A stretch of 64,000 nt of DNA from Nonomuraea jiangxiensis (GTDB lineage: Bacteria > Actinomycetota > Actinomycetes > Streptosporangiales > Streptosporangiaceae): NCBI RefSeq assembly GCF_900099965.1, contig NZ_FNDJ01000035.1, positions 49,674-113,673 of the forward strand. The letters are read 5' to 3'. The position numbers and the translations under genes are program-made. Positions within the stretch are counted from its first letter, which is position 1; every line of letters begins with the position of its first letter. Positions 1 through 8,503 of the stretch are shown here, one piece after another. A model generated the notes under the pieces. It had not been told where the DNA came from. It searched no databases and saw only the letters and a program-made list of their open reading frames with translations.

Positions 1-398
1 AGTGTCGGTCCCCAGTCTTCCAGGTAGTGCAGCACCAGGGAGGCGGTGACGTCGTCAAACGCCTCGTCGGGGAAGGGCAGTGGGCCAGCCATGTCGGCGA
101 CCCGCAGATCCGCGTCGGCGCCCAGCCTCTGCCGGGCCAGCTCCAGCATCCCGGCACTCGCGTCGATGCCGGTGACAATGGCGCCTCGATCGCGCAGCGC
201 GGAGAAGAGGGGACCCGAGCCGCAGCCGGCGTCGAGGATCCGCCGACCGGTCACGTCCCCGGCGAGCTCGAGCATCGCGGGCCGCTCGTAGTACGCGTTC
301 AGGAGGCTCGTCTCGTTCTCGGTCGAGTACCCCTCGGCGATCATGTCGTAGGCATTGAACGGGGAGGGCTGTGCGGTCTCAACGTGATCTTCGGGCAT
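1..398 (-). CDS. SAM-dependent methyltransferase, C-terminus cut by window edge
   Basis: Class I SAM-dependent methyltransferase whose 3' part lies outside the window. From the ATG at 398 the minus strand encodes about 132 residues with SAM motif I ILDAGCGSGP, then GAIVTGIDAS and the later motif SLVLHYLEDW. In-frame ATGs at 407 and 416 are alternative starts; none has a clear Shine-Dalgarno, so the start is uncertain. Most of the visible sequence can be aligned with the methyltransferase at 9818-10519, including the segment ENETSLLNAYYERPAML, so the two are paralogues. The methyl acceptor cannot be told from the sequence. It lies 161 bases downstream of the reductase gene on the same strand and could be co-transcribed. 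Confidence 0.85.
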   Translation of the reverse strand, partial: MPEDHVETAQPSPFNAYDMIAEGYSTENETSLLNAYYERPAMLELAGDVTGRRILDAGCGSGPLFSALRDRGAIVTGIDASAGMLELARQRLGADADLRVADMAGPLPFPDEAFDDVTASLVLHYLEDWGPT

Positions 399-559
399 GG
401 TAGGCATGCGGGCCATTGTGGACCAGGAGCCTCGGTGGCACAGACATACGGCTCGTTTGCCGTGGCTGAGCACTTCAATCGGCTCGCGAACGCCGGATGA
501 GCCCGCCCCCTGACGCTGGTCAAGTGGCCCGAAGCACGGGCCGATCCGAGGTCGGGTAC

Positions 560-1123
560 TCAGCGCCTGGTCTCGTACCTGGTCAGGAGTACGCCGTCGG
601 GGAACGTCCGGGTCTCCATCAGGGTCAGGTTCACCCAGTTGTCCAGGGCCGTAAAGAACGGCATGCCGCTGCCCAGCAAGACCGGTGCGGTGACCAGCAC
701 GTACTCGTCGATCAGCCCGGCCCGCATGGCCGCTGCGGCGAGTGTGGCGCCGCCGATGTCCATGGGGCCACCGTCCTCGGCCTTGAGCCGGGTGATCTCG
801 GTGACCGCGTCGCCGGTGACCAGGCGGGTGTTCCAGTCGACCGTGATGGTCGTCGAGGAGAACACCACCTTCGGCATGTCCCGCCAGCGGCGGGCGTACT
901 CGATCTCCGCCGGTGTGGCGCCAGGCTTCTGGTCGGCGGTCGGCCAGTGGGGGCTCATCGTCTCCCACAGTTTGCGCCCGTACAGCGCCAGGCCGGTCGC
1001 CCCCACCCGGTCGGACCACCACTGGAACAGCTCGTCGCTCGGTACGCTCCAGCCGAGGTCGTCGCCGGGCGCGGCGACGTAGCCGTCCAGGCTCAGGTTC
1101 ATGGCGAAGGTCAGTTTCCGCAT
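560..1123 (-). CDS. dihydrofolate reductase family protein (RibD C-terminal fold)
   Basis: A 187-residue protein of the RibD_C/DHFR-like family, NADPH-dependent cytosolic reductases of mostly unknown substrate. The N-terminus RKLTFAMNLSLDGYVAAP is the family signature (the SLDGY strand-turn). GRKLWETMSPHW and the C-terminal LLGSGMPFF follow in the usual order, and the length is typical. The start at 1123 is chosen because AGGAGG sits 8 bases upstream, which rejects an upstream in-frame start at 1168. A degraded C-terminal fragment of the same family lies at 9003-9172. Family certain, substrate unknown. Confidence 0.9.
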   Translation of the reverse strand: MRKLTFAMNLSLDGYVAAPGDDLGWSVPSDELFQWWSDRVGATGLALYGRKLWETMSPHWPTADQKPGATPAEIEYARRWRDMPKVVFSSTTITVDWNTRLVTGDAVTEITRLKAEDGGPMDIGGATLAAAAMRAGLIDEYVLVTAPVLLGSGMPFFTALDNWVNLTLMETRTFPDGVLLTRYETRR

Positions 1124-1258
1124 GGCGTCAGCCTCCTGTGAGTCGGTAGTCGGCGTACAGACCAGCATGGCGCGGAAAAATCATCGGTCAGGCCATACCG
1201 AGGGCCGGTTCACCACCACGCCAGTCCGCCGCGAGAACACCAGCCGGTGCCTGCCTGA

Positions 1259-1495
1259 CGGGCCCAGGCCCAAACCGGCCGGGCCACCGACGCAACGCTG
1301 GAGGCGGCCGTCACCGCCGCCCGGCTGGAAGCCGCTCAGGCCGCCGCCGGGCCGGCGCTACCCGAGCTGATCGACCTGAGCACCGATCTCGGTGCCGGGG
1401 TGCACGGCGTGGCGCTGCCGGACGCCAACATCGAGGTCATCGCCCGGCACCCAGATGAGCACCGACAAGCGGCCCGAGACGCCCGGCAGCGGTGA
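1259..1495 (+). pseudogene. coding-like fragment without a start codon
   Basis: An open frame runs from just after a TGA at 1256 to a TGA at 1493-1495. It reads as high-GC3 coding sequence (for example LPELIDLSTDLGAGVHGVAL then DANIEVIARHPDEHRQAARD). There is no ATG, GTG or TTG before the middle of the frame, so it looks like the C-terminal remnant of a protein that lost its 5' end. I do not recognise the family. The alanine/glutamine-rich N-terminal half suggests a helix. Confidence 0.3.
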
Positions 1496-1789
1496 CCCGC
1501 GGGAAAGGCCAGGGCAGCCGGACTGGGCACGGCGGCTGGCCGAGCGTGCCGTTGCTCGCCGACGCCGCGCTCGCAACGCAGGGCAGGGTCCCGGTCACCG
1601 TGGTACACCTTCTCCATCCGGCCGGCGCAGCAGTCCGGCCGCGTCCGCTGCAGGAACCCGACCTGCCTGGACGAAAACGGCGAGCGCCCGAGGGCTCACA
1701 TTGAGAAGAATCGGCTGGACGGCAGTGCCGTGCTCGTTTGGGCCGACGGCAGGTTGACGCACTACTACGAGAACCGGGAGGCATCGTGA
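1455..1789 (+). pseudogene. small Cys-containing gene, apparently frameshifted, coupled to the Thg1-like gene
   Basis: From an ATG at 1455 one frame gives an N-terminus with QPDWARRLAERAVARRRRAR. After about 1600 the coding signal continues in another frame as WYTFSIRPAQQSG, VRCRNPTCLDENGERPR and SAVLVWADGRLTHYYE. That frame ends at a TGA (1787-1789) that overlaps the GTG of the next gene. The second frame has no start of its own before its last 30 codons, so a frameshift is the simplest reading. The CxNPxC pair may bind metal. The product is unknown, but the stop-start overlap says it was translationally coupled to the Thg1-like gene. Confidence 0.35.
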
Positions 1790-2601
1790 GCGACAAGACG
1801 GCCTTGGGTGACCGGATGAAGGCGTACGAGGTGGTCACGCGCACGTTGCTTCCGCGCCGTACATACGCCGTGGTGCGGGTGGACGGCCGGGCGTTCCACA
1901 GCTTTCTGAGGCACGCTGAGCGGCCGTTCGACGGGGCGGTGATGCGCGCGATGGACGCCGTGGCGGAGGCCCTGTGCGCGGAGATGTCGGGAGCCGTATT
2001 CGCCTTCGCCCAGTCGGATGAGTGCTCGGTGCTGCTGACGGACTTCGAGTCGCACGGCACGCAGCCATGGTTCGGCGGCGTGATCCAGAAGGTCGTGTCC
2101 ATCGCTGCCTCAACCGCGACAGTGGCGTTCAACAGGTCGTACGGGATGCGCTTCGAGCCGTCCTCCGCGGACGGCTACGCCACGTTCGATGCCCGCGTCT
2201 TCACCATCCCGGACGTCGTGGAGGTCGCGAACTACTACCTCTGGAGGCAGCGGGACTGCGTCCGCAACTCCATCACCATGGCCGCCCAGGCGAAGTTCTC
2301 CCACAAGCAGCTCCACGGCAAGTCCACGGGCGACATGCAGGAAATGTTGTGGTCGCAGCACCGCATCAACTGGAACGACTACCCCGATGGGGCCAAGCGC
2401 GGCCGGGTGTGCGTCCGGTACGCCGAGGAGCGGGACGCCACCTGGACCGAGCGCAACGTTGACCAGCAAATCACGTCGCGGGCCGTGCGCTCACGGTGGG
2501 CCTCGGAGGCTGCGCCGCACTTCACCGCGACCTCTGACGGGTGGCTGGCGTCCGTCATCCCGGCCATGCCATCTCTGACGGCCGGCATGGAGGCATCGTG
2601 A
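1786..2601 (+). CDS. Thg1-like tRNA guanylyltransferase / 3'-5' polymerase
   Basis: A 271-residue member of the Thg1 superfamily, enzymes that add nucleotides in the 3'-5' direction to the 5' end of tRNA (tRNA-His G-1 addition or repair of truncated tRNAs). The metal-binding motifs are intact: VRVDGRAFHSF near residue 25 and FAQSDECSVLL near residue 75. The tRNA-contact motif QHRINWNDYP appears near residue 200. The GTG start at 1786 overlaps the preceding stop (GTGA) and has GGGAGG just upstream. Ten bases after the stop comes a small ORF at 2612. Whether it edits tRNA or works in RNA repair or conflict is inference; bacterial Thg1-like proteins are usually repair-type. Confidence 0.88.
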   Translation: MSDKTALGDRMKAYEVVTRTLLPRRTYAVVRVDGRAFHSFLRHAERPFDGAVMRAMDAVAEALCAEMSGAVFAFAQSDECSVLLTDFESHGTQPWFGGVIQKVVSIAASTATVAFNRSYGMRFEPSSADGYATFDARVFTIPDVVEVANYYLWRQRDCVRNSITMAAQAKFSHKQLHGKSTGDMQEMLWSQHRINWNDYPDGAKRGRVCVRYAEERDATWTERNVDQQITSRAVRSRWASEAAPHFTATSDGWLASVIPAMPSLTAGMEAS

Positions 2602-2611
2602 AGAATCGAAG

Positions 2612-2743
2612 ATGCAGTCCGGCGAGATCCCGAACGTGCGGTGGCCGGCGCCCGAACCGGCCAGCGCGCCCGGCTCGATGACCGTCAAGCCCAAGCCGGA
2701 GCGGTGCGCGAACTACGGGAAGCGCCCAAGGTGCGGCCGATGA
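2612..2743 (+). CDS. 43-residue hypothetical protein
   Basis: A 43-codon ORF starting at ATG 2612, ten bases after the Thg1-like stop. It is proline-rich at first (VRWPAPEPASAPGS) and basic at the end with two cysteines (PERCANYGKRPRCGR). Its TGA overlaps the ATG of the next small ORF (ATGA), which favours real translation. No family recognised; there is only a weak ribosome binding site, as expected for a coupled gene. Confidence 0.45.
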   Translation: MQSGEIPNVRWPAPEPASAPGSMTVKPKPERCANYGKRPRCGR

Positions 2744-2973
2744 TCAGGCTCTGGCGCCGCTGGTTCGGCGGGTTCGTCGCCGAACTGCGCAAGCACTTCC
2801 GCTTCGCCGGCACCCGGCTGCTGGAGAGGATCCCGACCGGGACCACCCCCACGCGGGCCGGGGCGCCGCTCGCCGGCCGTGCGCAGGAGCTCCTCGACCT
2901 GGAGGAGCGGATGTTCGCCGAGATCGCCGCCGACAGCGGACGTGCCACGGGCACGACGGAGCTGCCGCGCTGA
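2740..2973 (+). CDS. 77-residue hypothetical protein, coupled
   Basis: The ATG at 2740 overlaps the preceding stop by one base (ATGA). The protein is basic and amphipathic at the N-terminus (MIRLWRRWFGGFVAELRKH) and then has a predicted helix, AQELLDLEERMFAEIAAD. No signal peptide or known domain is visible. It is the last gene of the chain that begins before the Thg1-like gene, so it may act with it. Function unknown. Confidence 0.45.
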   Translation: MIRLWRRWFGGFVAELRKHFRFAGTRLLERIPTGTTPTRAGAPLAGRAQELLDLEERMFAEIAADSGRATGTTELPR

Positions 2974-2996
2974 TCGCCGCCGCCTCGCCCGGGGCC

Positions 2997-3120
2997 GTGC
3001 CGCCGAGGTTCGGCAGCGGGGAGACCGTCAAGCGGTGCGTCGAGGCCGGGCTCGGGCTCACCCTGCTCCCCAGGGCCGCCGTCGCCGCCGAGTTGTCGGC
3101 CGGGCGGCTCGGTCTCCGGC
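2997..3120 (+). pseudogene. LysR-type regulator, effector-domain fragment
   Basis: A forward frame reads ETVKRCVEAGLGLTLLPRAA then VAAELSAGRL. This is the typical end of the LysR substrate-binding domain (VxAGLGIALLP...L..GRL). No helix-turn-helix or start precedes it and the frame runs on into unrelated sequence, so this is a short relic of a deleted regulator gene. Confidence 0.55.
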
Positions 3121-3194
3121 GGTGTCGGCCGTCCTGTCGGTGCTCGCCGAGGCGGCCCCGGCACCTCCGGGGTGACGATGAGATGTGGACCGGG

Positions 3195-3223
3195 TGCCCC
3201 CGTCTTGCCACGAAGCGGGGGCA
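3195..3223 (-). terminator. stem-loop downstream of phoD
   Basis: TGCCCCCG and CGGGGGCA form a perfect 8-bp stem with a 13-base loop. It lies 14 bases beyond the phoD stop on the minus strand, where an intrinsic terminator would be expected. No long U run follows, as is common in actinomycetes. Confidence 0.5.
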
Positions 3224-3236
3224 GGACGGCATGGTG

Positions 3237-4763
3237 TCAGAGCCGGCGCACCGATCCGACCTTGGCGCCGGCGTCCAGCCGCCAGCGGTCGCCCGTGCTG
3301 ACCGTGCCGTTGGGGAGATCCACCTGGTTGCCGAGCACATACGTCGATGTCCAGTTCGCCGATGTGGCCGCGCAGAGCAGGTAGCCGCGGTAGGCGTTCA
3401 GGGTGCCGTCCTGGAGGTAGGCGTACGAGGCGCGGTAGGCGCCGGTGTCCGCGCCGCGGTCGTAGTCGGTGTCGCCGGTGCTGGTCACCGGAGGGCCGAC
3501 GAATTCCGTGGCGACGAGCTCGGACGTCGCGTTGCGGCGCCGGCGCACGTGCGTGACGATCCCGCGATGGATGTCCCCGCTCACCACCACCGGGTTGAAC
3601 GGGCGCTGCGTGCGGGAGGCCAGGCGCCCCGCGAGGGCATCGGTCAACGTGCTGCGGTCGGCGTCGTAGGCCGACCAGCCGCCGCCTCCGTTCGGGAACC
3701 AGGAGAGCGGCTGGCCGGATCCGATCGCCGTCCACGTGGTGTTCGAGGTGGCGACCTTGTCGAGCAGCCAGTCCAGTTGCTCCCGCCCGAGGATCGTGGC
3801 GGGCGCCCGGTACTGCCGCCCGTCGGTGAGCAGCAGGTCCAGGTTCGTTCCCCACCTGATGCGTCGGTGGAGTGTCAGCTGCATCAGCCCGGACGCGGTG
3901 TCCAGCACCGGCGGGCCGCCGCGCAGCGGCATGTTCTCCCAGTACGCCTGCAACGCCGCCGCGAGCTGGGCCCGCTCCGCGACGGTCATGCCGGGGGCAC
4001 GGCCCTGTACGTCGTTCCAGAACTCGTGGTCGTCGGGCACCGTGTAGGTGGGGAACCGCGCGTGCATGTCCAGCAGGGCCAGGCGCGACTTGTACTGTCC
4101 GTACCGGATCCGGTAGTCCGACAGTGACACGATCTGCCGGGGCGGGAGGTGGCCCGGCCGGCCGAAGTCGTAGATGTAGTCGCCGAGGTGCACCACGAAG
4201 TTGACGTCGTCGCGGGTGGCGAGGTCGGCGATGCCGTTGAAGTAGAAGATGCCGCTGCCGGGCTTGGCCATGTTCTGACAGCTCAGCACGGCGAAGCGTA
4301 CGGTGTCGTCCGTTTGCGCGGCCGGAGCGGTGAGGGTGCGGCCGACCGGGCTGACCCAGTCACCGACGCGGAACCGGTAGTGGTACACGGTCCCGGGCTT
4401 CAGGCCGGTGACATCGACGTGTACGGCCCAGGCGTACTGCGGCTCGGCCACGAACACCCCGGAGGTAAGCGGGCGGGTGTCCAGGTCCTCCTGCGTTTCG
4501 GCGACCGTCCACTCGACCGGGATCGGGCCCTGCCCGTTCATGCCCAGCCCGGCCTCGGTCGGCTGGGTGGTCAGACGCGTCCAGATCACGACGGCGCCCG
4601 GCAGCGCGTCACCGGAGGCGACACCGACGGTGAACGGGGTGGACGGCAACGTGGCGGCGGAGGCCGGGGCCGCCTGCCACAGGGCGCCGACGGCCAGACC
4701 ACCTGCGGCGATCGCGGCACCTCGGGCGTTGAAGAGGAACGTCCTGCGACTTAACTCGGGCAT
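3237..4763 (-). CDS. phoD: alkaline phosphatase D (PhoD) family, Tat-exported
   Basis: A 508-residue metallophosphoesterase-type alkaline phosphatase/phosphodiesterase that releases phosphate outside the cell. The N-terminus has a twin-arginine signal (LSRRTFLF, hydrophobic AAIAAGGLAVGALW, then APASAA cleavage region). A PhoD N-terminal domain follows (TPFTVGVASGDALPGAVVIW). The catalytic metal motifs are LSCQN, VHLGDYIYDFG and TVPDDHEFWNDVQG, and a late VVSGDIHRG supplies a further metal-site histidine. Length and order match the family. The ATG at 4763 is preceded by GGAAAG. It stands alone with a terminator downstream; phosphate control is likely but no PHO box was identified. Confidence 0.93.
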   Translation of the reverse strand: MPELSRRTFLFNARGAAIAAGGLAVGALWQAAPASAATLPSTPFTVGVASGDALPGAVVIWTRLTTQPTEAGLGMNGQGPIPVEWTVAETQEDLDTRPLTSGVFVAEPQYAWAVHVDVTGLKPGTVYHYRFRVGDWVSPVGRTLTAPAAQTDDTVRFAVLSCQNMAKPGSGIFYFNGIADLATRDDVNFVVHLGDYIYDFGRPGHLPPRQIVSLSDYRIRYGQYKSRLALLDMHARFPTYTVPDDHEFWNDVQGRAPGMTVAERAQLAAALQAYWENMPLRGGPPVLDTASGLMQLTLHRRIRWGTNLDLLLTDGRQYRAPATILGREQLDWLLDKVATSNTTWTAIGSGQPLSWFPNGGGGWSAYDADRSTLTDALAGRLASRTQRPFNPVVVSGDIHRGIVTHVRRRRNATSELVATEFVGPPVTSTGDTDYDRGADTGAYRASYAYLQDGTLNAYRGYLLCAATSANWTSTYVLGNQVDLPNGTVSTGDRWRLDAGAKVGSVRRL

Positions 4764-4909
4764 GTTCGACCCGCTTTCCAGGCATAAAGGGAGGGCGTAG
4801 CCACGAGTACGCGGGGCCGACGAATATCAGCCGAACCTCGTGTGGTCACGCGACGAACTCCTCATGGCACAAGCAGCCCGGCCATAACCCGTCCCCCGGC
4901 CACGCCCCC

Positions 4910-7900
4910 TCAGCTGCCTAATTCCGCTTGGCGCTCATGTTCCGGCGCGAGGTTCTCGTAGAACCAGAGCGGCTCGTCGGGCTGGTAGGTAAGGCTCGGC
5001 CGGGACAACAACTCCCGCAGGAGGTGCCGCGCCTCGTCGCCTGACACCCGTCCCCTCTTCCAGCGGGTGACGAGCTCCAGAGCGTTCTCCAGTTCTTCGT
5101 TGGTGTCCTCCGCGGCGTCGTCGTTCGGCAGCACCGGGGCGGAGGATCCGCCAGAGTCGTCCTGGCCGAGGAGTTCGCGCAGCAGGAGGGCGCGGATCTG
5201 TGTCTCCCGCCTGAGAGGTGCGGCGACGTCGGAGTTCTGGAGGTCCGCGACGGCCTGGACCGCGCGGGCCAGGGTCGCACTCGCGTCCGCGTAATCGTCC
5301 GCCTGGACCTGCCAGGAGCTCAGCTTGATCAACACGGCGACGAGACGTTCCGTGCGCTCATGCCGCGAATGGTGCTCGACCGCCCGGGACAACGCCTCGA
5401 AGGCCTCCTCGCGGCGACCGAGATCGATCAGCACGTTGGCCAGCGTGGTGGTGGTGATGCCGGCGTTCGACCAGGCCTCGATCCGGGCGTCGATCTCCCC
5501 GGCCTCGCGGATCAGGGGAAGGGCGATCTCAAGCTCGCCCAGCGCCAGGTGCGAGCGGCCCGCCTCGTACTTGGCGAGCGAGAGCTTGTCCTGGTCCAGG
5601 TGGATCGAGGGAGAGGCCAGGGCCTGCTCGCACCAGAACAGCCGGTCGGCCTGCTCGTTCAGCCGGCCGCAGAGATGAACGTTGTTGAGCATCGCCGACA
5701 AGGCGTCCGGGTGCAGGCCGAGCTCCGAGAACAGGTCGGCGGCCGTCCGCCCGTGGTCGAGGGCCTGGCTCGACTCTCCCTGCCGGCCGAGCAGGATGCT
5801 CAGCTTGAAGTGGGTCCGCGCCTCCGGCACCGGCAGCCGGTAGGCGGAGCTGATCTGGAGTGCTTCGCGGTAGGAGTCCGCGGCGAGCCCGGGCGATCCC
5901 ATCTTCTCCAGTTGCTCGGCGGTGTCGTGGCAGGCAGTGACGGCCCGCTCCGGCTCGCCGTTCCGCAGATGCAAGCGGATCCGGATCTGGCACATTCGGG
6001 CGATTCCGTCGATCTCCTTGCGCGCGGAGTAGAGAAGCCAGAGATCGAGGGCGAGATCAGTGGCCGTCGGCATCAGGGCCAGGCGCTCGGCGAGCTCCTC
6101 TGCCGCGTGGAAGATCTCGGGGTCCAGTTCGCCGGAGAACTCCGCCTCAGGGGACAGATCGGTGATCTCACGCAGCCGGTCGCGAAGGAACCACGCCGCG
6201 CGCTCCTGGAACGCGCGCAGGACCTCGGGGTCCTCCTGGGAGTCGCGCCGTTCGCGGGCGAACAGCCGGATCAGCTCGTACAGGGCGAAACTGCTCTCCT
6301 TGGCGCCCTGCACATCGACGGTCAAGGTACGTTCGCTCAGGTTCTGATCGGCCAGGCGGTGGAGGACGAGGCCCTGCTTGAACGGATCCAGGCCGGCGGC
6401 GTGGGCGTACGCCCGGGCCGTCACGGCGGCACCAGGGAACGCCGTCATCAGCCGCAGGGCCCGGCGGCCGTCGTCGGGCAGCAGCGCGTAGCTGAGCGCG
6501 ATCGCCGCCCCCACCGGCCGGGCGCCGGTGTCCAGGTACTGCAGCCGGGTGACCTCGTTGGCCAGGATGTCCCGCAGATGCCACAGGTCAGTCTCGGGGG
6601 CGGCCACCAGCCAGGATCCGACGACGCGCAGGGCCAGCGGGATGTCGGCACACAGTTGGGCGATGTCGTCCAGCGCGACCCCGTCGCCGCCGCGCTCGCC
6701 CGCGTACATCCGCAGCAGGGCCACCGACTCCGCCCGGAACATCGGCTCGACCCCGAACGACAGCCCGGGGTCGGCGAGATCCTGCAGGCGGTCCCGGGAG
6801 GTGACGATGACGGCGCAGGAAGCGGCCCGCCGTACGAGCGGCGCGACATGCGCGGCGTCGCGGACGTTGTCGAACAACAGCAGCACGTTCCGGCCCTCCA
6901 ACGCGGTGAGGAACAGGTCCAGCGCCGCGGACTCGTCGGTGGCCGTCTCACTGAGGCCGACCCCGAGTGCCTCGGACAGGATCCGTACGGCCGTGCGCGG
7001 CCCACGCCGCCGCTCCGGGTCCAGCCCGAACAGATCGAGGTAGTAGACCCCTCCGGTGAAACGATCGGCCAGCCGCCTCGCGACTTCGACGGCCACGGCC
7101 GAGGTCCCCGCTCCTGGCTGTCCCGAGAGATAGGTGACGGCGCTGCCCCGTGACTCCAGGTTTCCCACCAGTCCGTCGCAAATCCGGGTGAGCAGCTCGT
7201 CCCGTCCGAGGAAGTACGGGTCGGGCGGCGGCAGCCGGCACATGCGCTGCGCGGTCGCCCCGATCAGCGCTTGGTGGCCGGTTCGACCGGATTGTCGCGG
7301 CACCTCCGCCAGGGTCACCTCCTCGGACCCGCGCTCCACCAGCACGATCTCGGTCGAGGGCGAGAGGAGCGGGGGCAGCAGCGCTTCGAGATGGCCGAGG
7401 AAGCGCCGGGTCGCGGCGGCCGTGGATCCCGCCAGCGCGGCCGTCAGGTGATGGCGGCAGCCGGCGGACAGGTGCCGGAACAGGGCGCCACGGATCTGGT
7501 CCCCGACCACCTGGACCAGCCTCTCCCAGGCTTCCCTGGGTCGCACCACTCCGTCGCCCAGCGGGGCGCACCACAGGTCGACGGCCCGGTCGTGGCCGGG
7601 CAGTCCTGGCAGCAGGATCCGGGCGTCCAGGCCGTGACGCCGCAGGCGTTCGCGCAGTTCCAGGGCCCAGACGGAGTCCTGGCGCGCGGCCAGGGCCGTC
7701 TCGACGGCCAGCCGGTCGACGACGGCGCCGAGTCCACCGGGCCCGCGGCATGACCGGTCGAGATCGCGCAGGACCGTCGCGGCCTCCAACGCGGCCTCGC
7801 CCGGACCCGCACCCGACGAGTTCCCAGGCTCCTGCATGTCCGCGGGCCGGGCAGGAACCAGGATCGAACCCGCGGCTCCGTCGACAATGACGATCTCATC

Positions 7901-8503
7901 GTGCAGGCGTAACCACGGCACGGCGGACAGCAGCTCGGCCAGATGCTCGGCACAACTGATCCACACCGAGTCGCGCAGCCACCCGTCCCCGCTCCTGTAG
8001 CGGCCCGACACGACACCGAGTACCACGTCGTCGGCCGTGCGCAGCAGGGGTGCGCCGCTCATGCCTTTGAGCACGGAGCTGCTGCTGAACCGGGCCAAGC
8101 TCACGCCGTCGCGCTGGACGGGTCCCTCCCAGTGCCCGGTGGCGGTCAGCAGCCCGTACTCGTGCCCGGGGTCGTCGATCTGAGGAACGCCCATCACATA
8201 GCCGTCGGTACGCAACCGCACGCCGGCCGACGCGGCGAGGCCGGGTACCGACCCGTCGAGCGGTCGTTCCGTGAGCAGCACGGCCAGATCACAGGCGGGA
8301 TCCCCCGCGATGAACTGCGCCTTGAACGCCGGCAGGGAGCCGTCGAGCGCGTCGACCTCGACCTCGGCGTCCGGCTCGTCGCAGCCGATCTCGACCAGCA
8401 CATGCCAGGCGGTGACGGTGATCCTGGGGGCGAACTGGAAACAGGTTCCCCGTGCGAAGCCGTCACCGTCCAGGATCCGCCCCAGGAAAGCGGGAACCTT
8501 CAC
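4910..8503 (-). CDS. trypsin-like protease fused to NB-ARC ATPase and TPR repeats (STAND conflict protein)
   Basis: A 1197-residue multidomain protein. Residues 1-230 are a chymotrypsin/trypsin-like domain with His34 (TAWHV), Asp72 (ACDLAVL) and Ser149 (GMSGAPL). A variable effector-associated linker follows (about 240-430). Then comes an NB-ARC/STAND module with Walker A at about 461-468, Walker B NVLLLFDNV, sensor VIVTSRD and GLPL-like DIPLALRVVG. The C-terminal third has TPR helices. The Walker A reads GQPGAGTS, with threonine where lysine is expected. The GTG start overlaps the stop of the upstream Trypco1 gene (GTGA), so the two are coupled. Such fusions are known from predicted NTP-dependent conflict systems: the sensor-NTPase would release the protease after a trigger. 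That role is inferred from domain architecture. Confidence 0.88.
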   Translation of the reverse strand: MKVPAFLGRILDGDGFARGTCFQFAPRITVTAWHVLVEIGCDEPDAEVEVDALDGSLPAFKAQFIAGDPACDLAVLLTERPLDGSVPGLAASAGVRLRTDGYVMGVPQIDDPGHEYGLLTATGHWEGPVQRDGVSLARFSSSSVLKGMSGAPLLRTADDVVLGVVSGRYRSGDGWLRDSVWISCAEHLAELLSAVPWLRLHDEIVIVDGAAGSILVPARPADMQEPGNSSGAGPGEAALEAATVLRDLDRSCRGPGGLGAVVDRLAVETALAARQDSVWALELRERLRRHGLDARILLPGLPGHDRAVDLWCAPLGDGVVRPREAWERLVQVVGDQIRGALFRHLSAGCRHHLTAALAGSTAAATRRFLGHLEALLPPLLSPSTEIVLVERGSEEVTLAEVPRQSGRTGHQALIGATAQRMCRLPPPDPYFLGRDELLTRICDGLVGNLESRGSAVTYLSGQPGAGTSAVAVEVARRLADRFTGGVYYLDLFGLDPERRRGPRTAVRILSEALGVGLSETATDESAALDLFLTALEGRNVLLLFDNVRDAAHVAPLVRRAASCAVIVTSRDRLQDLADPGLSFGVEPMFRAESVALLRMYAGERGGDGVALDDIAQLCADIPLALRVVGSWLVAAPETDLWHLRDILANEVTRLQYLDTGARPVGAAIALSYALLPDDGRRALRLMTAFPGAAVTARAYAHAAGLDPFKQGLVLHRLADQNLSERTLTVDVQGAKESSFALYELIRLFARERRDSQEDPEVLRAFQERAAWFLRDRLREITDLSPEAEFSGELDPEIFHAAEELAERLALMPTATDLALDLWLLYSARKEIDGIARMCQIRIRLHLRNGEPERAVTACHDTAEQLEKMGSPGLAADSYREALQISSAYRLPVPEARTHFKLSILLGRQGESSQALDHGRTAADLFSELGLHPDALSAMLNNVHLCGRLNEQADRLFWCEQALASPSIHLDQDKLSLAKYEAGRSHLALGELEIALPLIREAGEIDARIEAWSNAGITTTTLANVLIDLGRREEAFEALSRAVEHHSRHERTERLVAVLIKLSSWQVQADDYADASATLARAVQAVADLQNSDVAAPLRRETQIRALLLRELLGQDDSGGSSAPVLPNDDAAEDTNEELENALELVTRWKRGRVSGDEARHLLRELLSRPSLTYQPDEPLWFYENLAPEHERQAELGS

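Noticed and set aside
27..500. 157-codon open frame on the plus strand at the left end
   Set aside because: It is the antisense shadow of the methyltransferase, which has clear motifs on the minus strand.
2997..4127. 376-codon plus-strand frame over the phoD region
   Set aside because: Only the first 40 codons resemble LysR; the rest is antisense to phoD with no homology.
5360..7153. 597-codon plus-strand frame
   Set aside because: Antisense to the NB-ARC/TPR part of the protease-STAND gene; typical high-GC shadow, rich in Gly/Arg/Gln.
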